In this document: positions 54,561-64,000 of the stretch, one piece after another | Layout of the letters: every line of letters starts with the position of its first letter | How positions within the stretch are numbered: position 1 is the first letter of the stretch | Assembly (NCBI GenBank): GCA_015680685.1 | Contig: MNCI01003446.1 | Location: 1 to 64,000, forward strand | Direction: 5' to 3' | Origin: Gnetum montanum | Lineage: Eukaryota > Streptophyta > Gnetopsida > Gnetales > Gnetaceae | Length of the DNA stretch: 64,000 nucleotides | Notes under the pieces: model-generated | Seen by the model: only the letters and a program-made list of their open reading frames with translations | What the model was told of the DNA's origin: nothing | Database searches by the model: none | Program-made: the position numbers and the translations under genes

Positions 54561-57500
54561 GTCACTTGTAGTGGATAGTGTTCAGAGTTCTACCTGAATT
54601 AGGAGTATTGGTAGTTTTCTGTACACCAACTCGTAATAGGATTAGCCTATAGGAAGTTTTCAGGTTGAGCGGTAGGCCTAGAGGGCATTGTTAAGTTTTG
54701 TGCTCCAATCCCTCCTGTATTTGCTAATAGTCCTAGTTAGGATCTTTGTAATCTCCCAGTTTGTGACTTCAGCTTTCCCATTAGCTTGGGGGTGATAGGG
54801 TGTCATTAGTTTATGTTCTACTACTAAATGTTGCATGAGTTTATGAAAAGTAGCACCCATGAAGTGAGTGTCATTATTTGAAACGAGTGCACATGGCATC
54901 CCAAACCTATTCATGATTTGCTGTTGAAAAAAATGTGTGGTTATGGTTGAAGAACAGTCAGTGATGGCTGCCACCTCTACCCACTTTGTATATTAGTCTA
55001 CCACAATAATAATGTATGCCTTCCCATTTAACATGGATGCGATGGGGCCCATGAAGTTGATGCCCCAAATGTCAAAGGGCTCTAGTGGTTGAATCCACTA
55101 TTGAGGTTCCTTCATTCTTGATGTCATCCCATCATCTCTTTTACATTGATCATAGGAGCGAACAAACCATTGAGCATCTCTAAAGAGTGTAGGTTAGTAG
55201 TATCCTATGAGTAGGATCTTAATGGCTATGTGCCTTCCTACATAATGGCCACCACAAGGGCCCTCATGAGCATCCTGAAGGATGCATAGTTGATCTGCAT
55301 TAGGGATGCACTATCAAACCAAGCCATCCGCACACACCTTGTAAATGTGTCCATTAATTTCTGTGAAGTGCTTGGCTATGTGAAGAAATTGTTGTTTCTT
55401 TCAATGATCCAACTCCTTTGGTAGCTCTTGTGTAAGAAGGTAAGTAAGGATGTCTCTAAATAAATTTTATCCTATGGTTACCTCCTTCACAATTGCTCTA
55501 GCAAAGAGGAGTTCATTTGAAAAATGATTAGAGAGTGGGCTCTCCTCCTCCATGCTGTGCCATCGTAACCGAGACAATTGATTAGCAACCACATTCTCAG
55601 TTTCATTTTTGTCTACTAACCACATTCTCAGTTTCATTTTTGTCTACCATAGTAAGATCGAATTCTTGAAGTATCATGAGCCACCATATGACATGGGGGC
55701 TCACTGTTGGTTTATTCATAAGGAACCAGATGGCATTATGATCTGTATGCATAAACACATTGTATACGAGCACATGGTGTCATAACTTTTCCAAGGTGAA
55801 CATCACTACCATTAATTCGTTTTTAGTGGTGGTGTAATTTAGATGAGCACCCATAACACTTTGGCCTACATAGTGGATGTAATATGGATGCTTTTGATTA
55901 TCCAACTGCATGAGCATGACCCCCAATGCATAATTAGATGCATCCATCATGATGTGAAATGGTTTGCACCAATCAGGTGCTTGTAGAATTGGAGTCTCTA
56001 TGAGTTTTTACTTTAGCATTTAGAATGTAGACTCACATTCCCTAGTCCAGAAAAATAGAGCATCTTTCTTTGTCAGCTCCACCAATGGTTTGGCGATCTT
56101 TGAGAAATTATTGATGAAGCACTGGTAGTAGCCAATGTGTCCAAGGAACGATTGGATGTCCCTTACAGTTCTCAGTTGACTGGTAATTCCTTGGATAACC
56201 TTGATTTTCTCAAGATCCACTCCAATCCTTCTTGTGAAATTTGATGCCCCAAAACAATGCCTTCTTGGACCATTAGGTGGCTCTTTTGCTAATTGAACCG
56301 TAAGTTAGTTTCTACACATTACTTCAAAACTTGCTCAAGGTAGTCCAAGGCTTGCTTGAATGTTGCTTCATAGGTGGAGAAGTCATCCATAAAAACTTCT
56401 ACAACATTGCCAATTTTCTCCTGGAAGATGCTAAGGATAAGGCATTGAAAGGTTGCAGGCGCATTACGCAACCTAAAGGACATCTTCCTATATGTGAAAG
56501 TTTCCTAGGGACGCATAAACATTTTCTTAGCCTAGTCCTTTGGTGTAGTTTGGATTTGGTTATAGCCACTGTAACCATCCAGGAAGCTGTAGTAACAATG
56601 CCTCGAAATGGTATCCAACACTTGGTCCACAAATGGAAGTGGAAAATGATCCTTAAAGGTTTCCATATTTAGTAATCGAAAATCAATATATACTCTTCAT
56701 TTTCCATCCTTTTTGGCACAATAACAAGTGGGCTAATCCACTTGCTATTTGCAATAGGGTAGATGAATATCACCTTTAGAATTGCTCAATTTCATCCTTG
56801 ACGATTTGTTTAAGTTTGGGATTCAATCATCTTTGCAGTTGTTGTCATGGCTTCATGGAAAGGTTGATATAGATTCAATGTTGGCATACCCTAGGATCAA
56901 TCCTTGTTAACTCAAGATATGACCATGCAAATGCAATCAACCACTTATTCACCATCCTTAGCAACCTTTTTTTTGCTCTGGAACAAGAGTGGCATTGATT
57001 ATTACCCACTTATTATTCTGTAAGAATGCATATTCTAGATTAACTAGTAAGTGTTTTAGTTCTAGGGGCTCCTATTTAAAGCTTTTAGAGATCTGCAACT
57101 TTCCCCAATTAGTAGCATCATTAGTAGTGGAAATTTGTTGATGGAACTATTTTGGTTTGTCTATGCTCCTCATATAGGTACATACAAGGCTGTCAGGGGA
57201 TTCCATGCATAGGGTGCTGCTATCAAAATCAGCAATGAGCCACTGGGTGCCTTTTTGGTTAGTGGCTACTACATACATGCATCATTGAATTTGTGATTTG
57301 GTCACACACTAACTACATGCTTGAATGGATGTCTTCTTAACAAACCAAAGTTGCTACACATAGTTGCACCCAAAGTCATGGTATGTGATGCATGGAACAT
57401 GCTTCTTCTTGATCTTCCCAAAAGGATTTTCCTTGGAAATTTCAAGGGAGAGATCTCAGAGTCCTAAACATGCATCCACCATGCTAAGCCATGCTCTTCC

Positions 57501-57960
57501 CATTATAATTGGGAAGTTCCCCTTGCAATTATCGATATGGATTACTAGGAAATTAGTAGGGTAGGACCACCTAGAAATGGTGGTCACAATATCTTCTACT
57601 AATCCCAAAGGGACAGTGATAGATTGGTTTGCCAACTTGAGCCAAATGTTGCTTTTCTTCAACAGAGGTAGGTTTCAAGTCTTATACATGTCATCTAAAA
57701 TTAAGTTGATACATGACCTTGAATCCAAAAGAGCTTTGCATGGCCTATTCCCTACTACCTGAAGGTATATGAGAGAGCTTCCTAAATCAGCCAATTTCTG
57801 AGGGAGATGACCTACCTTGATCCAGTCCATCACAGCATGTGTTAACATGATAGTTTGCACATTAGAAGGTGTTTGTTTCGAAAGTTGCTCAAAGGATTGA
57901 GTATTAGAGGTAGTTGGAGATGCAGGGGTACTGGCCGTAGGTGAATGTGAGGGTGTGTTT
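54561..57960 (-). pseudogene. pol: Ath-2 pol: protease, RT, RNase H, integrase
   Basis: Protease at 57860-57456: the active-site DSG reads DSR (ALLDSRSCINL), then SITVPLGLVEDI and IIMGRAWLSM. RT is at about 56770-56000: DHFPLPFVDQVLD, SFLDGYSGYNQI, the active site FMDD (56393-56382), VQEGIVLGHQIS and RDIQSFLGHIGYY. RNase H is at about 55990-55600 (MDASNYALGVML). The integrase core (54974-54678) has SNND where SDNG is expected, and YHPQANGKAEVTN with Glu kept. The FMDDFS signature and the order fit the Athila lineage. No second RNase H is seen. Stops and frameshifts abound, and a 31-bp tandem duplication lies in RNase H (55588-55649). Confidence 0.87.
55588..55649. repeat. 31-bp tandem duplication in Ath-2 RNase H
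   Basis: ACCACATTCTCAGTTTCATT... occurs at 55588-55618 and again at 55619-55649, with one difference at position 30. Being almost identical in an otherwise decayed gene, it is likely a fairly recent slippage event or an assembly artefact. Confidence 0.85.
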
Positions 57961-60226
57961 AGGTTATTAAGCTAAAAAAAGGGCTATTTCCATGGTTTTG
58001 ATTTCAACCCACTTGACTAAGATGCCAGTTGTAAATTAATGGCCCTCATGGCATTACATTGCTATGGCTATGGAGGTATTTCTCCCTGCATGGGTGGAGC
58101 AAGAGGTAGCTGAGTTGAAGGCTAATGGGTAGGCATGGCAGAAGAAGGTGGTAGAGGATAGTACAAATGTGGGCTTTCTCTCCTAGGTGATAGAGATTGG
58201 GCCCGAAAGTATTCTAGAGGGTAGTAAGGATTTTGGAAGGTTATGTGACTAGAAGAGTCCCACAGGAATATTGGCTGCTAAATGTTGTACCCATAAGGAT
58301 CCAACTGCCGGTAAGGGTACTACTTCCTTGGGGGTGGCATCCCCCATGACTTCAGGTGTTTCCATTGTTGGTAGTGCTCATATGGTTATGGCAGAGCTCC
58401 ACTTGGATAATATCCCTATTGCTAGTAGAATTACCTAGAATTGCCTTGGGGATAAGGAAATCTTTAGGGTGTTTTCTTTTTGCTAAGTGAGTATTCAGAT
58501 CATACACCTTAGACTCTTGCAAATGTGACACCATGAGGCAACATCTCTTAGGATTTTCATACTTGCATATGTCACATCCATCATCTTCCTTAGTATCAGA
58601 GTCTAAAACTTATTCTATTGTAGCAACTTTGCCCTTACCTTTGTGGTAGGCATGTTTAGCATCTTTTCTCCTTCATCGATCCAGATCATTACTTTGCTCT
58701 TTGGATTCTTCTGTGATTTTTAAAAAACTTTGGAATTTTTCATCCAAAGAATCCAACATCTTGTTCACCTTGGCTAAAATTTCAAAATTGAATTTTTGTA
58801 TGGGCAAGGTCTTCCTATTCACCACTGCATCTAGTGATGATTCTTCCTCATCTTCACAAAATTGGACTTCCCTCTTTCAGATGGAAGGGTCCCAATTATA
58901 TTCCTCTACACTTTCCTACTTTCATAGTTCTCCCTCTTCCTTGGCTACCTACTTAATTAATCATTGAATCTAATGAGCCCTTAACTTGGATAACCATTTT
59001 TGAGCATAAATGCCAAGGGTCCTTATTTTGAAACAGAGCCCATCTATGACATGGCAAAGTTATCCTTGCTAAGAGTAGCCATGACCAGGGCATAGGTGCA
59101 ACAAGGAGTAATATCTGTCCATGATTGCATCCAATGGTTCATGGCTACCTTTTTTCCACTCCTGAATTTGTTGTCTTAGATTGGACACTCTAAAGTAAGT
59201 TTGGTATTTTTCATTAAAGAGCTCCAACATCATACTCCATCACCTGATTGATTCTGGATCCAAAGACTAGTACCAACTTTCTTCTTCCTTGATGAGTATT
59301 CAAGAAAATAGCTTAGGTTTCTGCCATTCATTTTCAATATTCTGCAGGGTGTAGACATCATGAAATTCTTGTAAGTGAGTTTTTGGATCACAATTATATC
59401 TCACTTAAAATCTAGAAATGTTGCTCATATCAAGGTTCTTGATTCAACTATCTCTCAAGTTCCTAGTAGGTATGTGAACTACCTCTGCTATGTTGAGCAT
59501 GCTTCAAGTGGCAAGTAGTAGTTCATCAAAATCATGGTCCCGATGATGGCCATGGCATCTATGATGGTCTCTGCTACCTCTTCTTTTGTGACGGTGAGTC
59601 TCCCATGACCACTCACACCCATGGTCATGTCGTTCCCATTGGCCTTCTTGATCATGTTGGTTTCTGTGATCACCATCATCATGATCTCTCCTACAATAGT
59701 TGCAATCAAAGTCCAAACCCAATGAAGATAAGGTGGAACAAGAGGATGGAGAAGAGGGGGGAGAATTGCCACCCTCATGGTGTCGATCCCCTCCTCTTTC
59801 ATGATGATCGCCTCGATCTTCACGTCCATCTTCACCTCTTCCATAATCTCCTCTGTGAGATCCCTCATCATCTTGGAACTCCTGATCACTTGATCCTTTA
59901 CTCCACATAATAGATCGTATGTTCTAACATGGGGGAGGAGATTCGGAAGAACAGGAACCATGAGAAACAGGTTCCTCATCATCGTGTTGGTCCTACAAGA
60001 ACAAAGGGTTATTGAACCATTTTCCCTTTTCTCGTTCATAGTTTTTTGCCTATTGCTAGTTCCATTTACGTTGCACCTTAGTTGGATGATAGTCCTGATA
60101 ATTGTGATCCTCCATAATGTACTCTTGACCTTGGTCCTGAATGCCAAATCTAGTGAGAGTTTGGAGTAGCATTCTAGGAACTGATTGATCAGGGGCAATA
60201 TAATGTTGTCCTCCATGTCCTGCCAT
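57961..60226 (-). pseudogene. gag: Ath-2 gag
   Basis: The ATG at 60226 (MAGHGGQHY) opens an acidic N-terminal region followed by an Arg/Asp/His-rich stretch (59908-59504). The capsid-like core (about 59420-58960) includes MLELFNEKYQTYFRVSNLRQ and EWKKGSHEPLDAIMDRYYSL, closely matching Ath-1. A coiled-coil-like KVNKMLDSLDEKFQSF segment and an atypical CDICKYENPKRCC knuckle (about 58575-58530) follow, then a Pro-rich linker towards protease. The RDHD-type repeats at 59700-59520 are expanded relative to Ath-1. Several stops are present. Confidence 0.82.
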
Positions 60227-60497
60227 TGCATTTACTCATCCTAATGCATGATGAAGGTGAATTTGGTTATATACTCATCTGGATGAGTATATACCACCTG
60301 ACATTCCTAGGGCACTTGTGGTTTGGATTTGTCTCACTTGTGAGAAGAAGGCATATTAGTGTTAAACAAAAAATAACTTGGTATGTCTTACTCTTACCTA
60401 AGTTGTCTGGCATGAGTAGATTTTTGTGTAATTGGTCCGTTCCAGCGAAGTGAGTGATGATCTTGCTAAGGCTAGATAGCACACATAAGAGTAACAG

Positions 60498-60515
60498 TCC
60501 CTGGCAATGATGCCA
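60498..60515 (-). promoter_or_regulatory. Ath-2 primer-binding site, tRNA-Asp type
   Basis: TGGCATCATTGCCAGGGA on the minus strand, one base from the LTR. It differs from the tRNA-Asp PBS at four of 18 positions, all of them transitions, as expected from decay by C deamination. Confidence 0.72.
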
Positions 60516-60516
60516 A

Positions 60517-61374
60517 TGATGACTAGTGAGGTACCCCTATGTCCAACCATACAAATCACGAGCATTCATGTGCGACCTAGTCAAATTCTAAAGAATGCAA
60601 GCACTTACGCACATAGAATTCTAGCCATTAAAATCCTAGTTAGAGTAGTCGTTGTTCTCTCAACCTTACTAGTGACATTTTGGAACGATGGTTAAGTGAG
60701 ACTGAGGCATATGATTTCTTTATATGTTTTATTTTATCTTTAATATCTAATTCTTCTAATATAGGGAGTAAAAGGCTAGATAACTTAAGATTCCACTACT
60801 CTATCGCTCGACTACTCCTAGCATAAGTAGCCATTCCCATCCTCTATGCACATCCTGAGCATGTCCTAATCACTACTGGGTTGCTTGACATTAAGCATCA
60901 CTGGGTTGCCAAGTATTAGACATATGTTTGAGGTGCTCATACTTATGTGTTCTTGTGGACTACGAAAGTGTACTATAATTATAAATCAATAACAAAAGCA
61001 TGATAATTATCAAAGTATTAAAATATTAATGCTTAAGTAATCTAGTCCAAATGTTGCAAGGAATATCCAAAAAGTCTCTTAGGTACATTAGCACTCGAAT
61101 AAAGAGTTGTACACTCTTCGAACTCCTTCTGCATGCACTTGGAAAATAGTCTAACTCCTATAGGAATAAACTATAAGAGCTTCACTACAATTTGAAGAAA
61201 AGGTGCCATAAAGGTGTTGGGTGCATACATATTTATAGCAGAAAATGGCCTCTATGTTGACAAGGCCACATCAATGCCTGGAAAGATGTGTCGATGGGAT
61301 CTCGTTGTTGCAACCATGTTAACAAGGCTTCGTTGACGTGGCCCAGCCAACACAGTTGACTAGATGCTTCATCA
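60517..61374 (-). repeat. Ath-2 5' LTR
   Basis: An 858-bp LTR (TGATGACTAG...GATGCTTCATCA). Its TATA-like TATAAAT is at 61237-61231 on the minus strand. It pairs with the split LTR at 13691-13925 plus 48659-48954. The first ~45 bp match the Ath-1 LTR (GTGAGGTACCCCTA), and the rest is a different subfamily. Confidence 0.87.
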
Positions 61375-62078
61375 ATAGTGATAAATCATGCATAACACTT
61401 CACTTATAACCAAGAGATTAAATTCTTTTTATAGCCTTTAAGTTTCCAAAAATCCTTCGAAATTCATGCAATAGCTAACTAATGACTAATGTAGACATCT
61501 CCTTTGAGATTAAGACATCTTTTCTAAAATTAGTTTCTATTTTGGGTAGATGTCTTCTTCTTGGATGGAATGTCTCTAAGGAGATGTTTCTAGGGAGACA
61601 TATTCTTTGGAAAGAAGACATCTTCTATTTCTAGGAGATGTCTTCTTTGCATTTTCTTCACTTTGGCCAACACATCTTTTGCTTCTTGGAGATGTCTTCT
61701 CATGTTTTGAACTTTGGTTCTTGAGACCTCCTCTTGCTAATTTAGCTTCCTCTTCACCATTGGAGTATTGTCATTTGGCTTGTAGTCCTCATACTCATTC
61801 ATGCTCCCTTAAGAACAACTCTCATTCATCCCCTACAAAAACATCACACTCCACAACATTCTATGTTCTCCATTTTTCTTAAGGTTTTGACATAGCAAAA
61901 GGTCAACAAAAATCACACTATGTGATGAAATAGTAATAAAAAATAAATATATATAATATTAGCTATACTTGCACTATGCAACATGAAAAATAACAAAATA
62001 ACATAGTCTCTAGGACTATGGTAGTCTAAAATAATAAAAAATAGTAAAATAAAATAGGTTAATCAAAATATGCTAAAA
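61375..62078. other. Spacer with AGATGTCT motif cluster
   Basis: Non-coding. AGATGTCT/AGACATCT and near-matches recur at about 61490-61700. It lies downstream of the opposite-strand-type gene at 62079-64000, the same position as the tandem-repeat spacers of Tat-1 and Tat-2. It may be the equivalent spacer of a third Tat element. Confidence 0.5.
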
Positions 62079-64000
62079 CTATGATGTAGGAGAAGGAGAA
62101 GGATCATTAGCAACATCATCTTCAACAACATCATCATCATTACATGAGGCCTATAAGCAACAAAAATATAAAAAATTAGTAATCATCATAACCAAGACAT
62201 AACTATGAAACCCTAAAAACTAAATAATAAAAAATATAAAAATATAACACAAAAGCTTAGAATATTTTTTTACACAAACCTCTAGGGATTCTGGAGTTAT
62301 GTCTTTAGGTGCAAATATTTAGAGACCAACCTCTAACAAGTGAAGAATTTGTTCTTCACTCATGTTTACCCAATCAATGTCTCCTAGATCCACTCCTATA
62401 AGGATCTTTTCCATTATTATGCTTGTTCACTTAGATGGAGCATGAGAGAAATTAGTAGTGCTAGTTTTCCTAGACACGAGCTGAGTAGGAGACTCAAGAG
62501 CCAAAATGGAGCTAGCAAACATGTTGTACTTATGTCTTAAATAAATAACTTGTACTTATGCTATGTCATAGTTGCATCATGTCATGATTTTATGTAATTT
62601 TCTTTCTCCAACTTGTAAAGCCTTTTGCAAACCTTTTGTTTTTTTGCCACACTCTAATCCCCATGCATAATAATTGTGCCATTCCTGGAACTTTCAAGTT
62701 AGGAGCTTCATTTGCATGTCTTTCTCTACATTACTCCTAGTTAGAGCAACCTTACCTTGAATTTCACTCCAATAATAGGACTACTTAATTTCTTTAGTAC
62801 ACAAGGAATTCCTATTGGCCACACATACCTCTATGAATTCCTTACAATCTTCAAGGCTCTTGACCTTGTTGGTTAGCTTCTTGTTTTTCCTCCTCAAGGC
62901 CATAACCTCCTCCCATAGGAACTCATTAGAACATTGGACTTCAAAAAACATTTTTTCATAAGTAGCACATTTTTTGACCCCTTCATACAACTTACATGGG
63001 ACACTATCAACATTGGAGGATAAGGCTACGAACTCATCACATTCAAAGTCTCATGAGAAGTTCCATTTTATTTTGGAAACTACAAGAACATAAAAAATAC
63101 AAAAATATTTAAAAAGATTTTAAATAGCAAAATACTATAAACATAAAAACATGAAAAATAAAAAATATATAAAAATAAAAACATGTAAAAACAAAAACAC
63201 TTTAAAATTTTCATTACTAATATTAGAAGCCATATGTTGCAACCTATCCATCATTCCCTTCATGAACTCTAGTTTGTCTAGGGCCTTTGCCCAAGACTTG
63301 GCATGAAATATGGATGTAGATGCTTCTAAAGGAGGTTCACATCCTATAATGGCTATAATGGTTAGACACTAATTACAACAAGATAAACATATATATAAAC
63401 TAACAAAAATAATGAAAAAATTAAAATTAAAACATGAAAAAATTATTAAAATTAAAACATACCAAAAAGATTATGAGCTAGGCCTATTAGAGGACTTCTC
63501 TCTAGAGGCAAATTATCTCAAATGAAATCTATAACATTTGGAGCCTCCTTGGTTACTCTTTCCTCTTCCTTCCTAGTTGCTATTTCCTTCTCTTCTTTAC
63601 ATTGTTGGTCCTCAACAGCAATAGCTTTTGCAGCTAGTTCCTACACTTTCTCTACAATAAAAAAAATAGTCATAAAACATAAAACAAGTTAGCAAACACT
63701 TAACAAAAAAATAAAAACTAAAACTAAAAAAATATATTATGTACCTCCAACATCCTAATTCACCATGTTGGCTTGATGGACAATTTCTTGAATGCTTGCT
63801 TAGTAGGAGCTTGAATATTGTCTTCAACACATGGCCTCTTTATCTTCTTTCCAACAACACCATCCACTTCTCTACATAACCTTTTTTCCCTCTTAACATT
63901 GGCACTTGTGGCATAAGGCTCAATCATTGTGCTATTAGGGGAACATCCATGCAAACCACTAAGATTCTTAGTGGTAATAGATACTAATTTCTCAACATCA
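62079..64000 (-). pseudogene. Third copy of the opposite-strand spliced gene, cut by window edge
   Basis: Proposed exons: up to 63745 (open to the edge; VEKLVSITTKNLSG and VKREKRLCREVDGVVGKKIK match the Tat-2 exon ending at 35635); 63651-63463 (EKV.ELAAKAIAVEDQQCKE); 63343-63218 (GCEPPLEASTSIFHAKSWAK); 63079-62280 (coiled coil EEVMALRRKNKKLTNKVKSL, then GVDLGDIDWVNMSEEQILHL); and the last exon 62150-62079 (ASCNDDDVVEDDVANDPSPS, stop). All four introns have GT-AG ends. Three are phase 1 and the last is phase 0, exactly as in Tat-2. Some in-frame stops and one frame change near 63760 remain. Sequence identity to Tat-2 is low, so this is a separate lineage. Function unknown. Confidence 0.65.

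Noticed and set aside
59605-59910. His/Asp-rich open frames on the plus strand
   Set aside because: They are the reverse of the Arg/Asp/His-rich part of the Ath-2 gag.
6859-61379. A target-site duplication for Ath-1 plus Ath-2 as one unit
   Set aside because: Left flank GTAAT and right flank ATAGT do not match, so the two elements cannot be shown to have inserted together.

Overview
This window looks like intergenic DNA from a seed plant with a large, repeat-rich genome. I see no complete host gene, rRNA, tRNA or CRISPR array. Nearly all of the sequence is old, decayed LTR retrotransposons of the Ty3/gypsy Tat/Athila group, stacked inside one another. The species cannot be named from the sequence. 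Short names used below: Ath-1 and Ath-2 (Athila-like, minus strand), Tat-1 (plus strand), Tat-2 (minus strand), and Tat-3 (a diverged gag at 5530-6863 and related sequence at the right edge).

Layout. Positions 1-5500 hold an LTR end at the left edge, a decayed zinc-knuckle gag on the minus strand, and one solo LTR nested in another. Tat-3 gag (5530-6863, +) is cut by the 3' LTR of Ath-1 (6864-13690), which keeps gag and a third ORF but has lost pol. The 5' LTR of Ath-1 is fused at about 13690 to the 3' LTR of Ath-2, which reaches 61374. Tat-1 (13926-48658) sits inside that Ath-2 LTR. Tat-2 (23099-43776) sits inside the RNase H region of Tat-1, flanked by a perfect 5-bp target duplication ACTAT. 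Tat-2 in turn holds an unidentified segment (about 31560-34680) with a 675-base assembly gap. The order of insertion is therefore Ath-2, then Tat-1, then Tat-2.

How the parts work. Each Tat element reads LTR - primer-binding site - gag - protease - spacer - RT - RNase H - second (archaeal-type) RNase H - integrase - 35-bp-type repeats - polypurine tract - LTR. Ath-2 reads LTR - PBS (tRNA-Asp type) - gag - protease - RT/RNase H - integrase - third ORF with a coiled-coil tail - PPT - LTR. All coding regions carry stops and frameshifts, and several catalytic residues are lost.

Most interesting observation. The protease-RT spacer of the Tat elements carries a spliced gene on the opposite strand. 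In Tat-2 five GT-AG introns join exons with matching phase (a sixth, the first, is provisional). Tat-1 has a shortened copy. A third, more diverged homologue lies at the right edge (62079-64000, -) with the same final intron phase and the same acidic last exon. I do not recognise its product. Other points: a U3-like promoter segment copied upstream of the Ath-2 third ORF, a hybrid LTR joining Ath-1 and Ath-2, a perfect 20-bp palindrome in the Ath-1 U3, and a single N exactly where about 290 bp of Tat-2 RT is missing.
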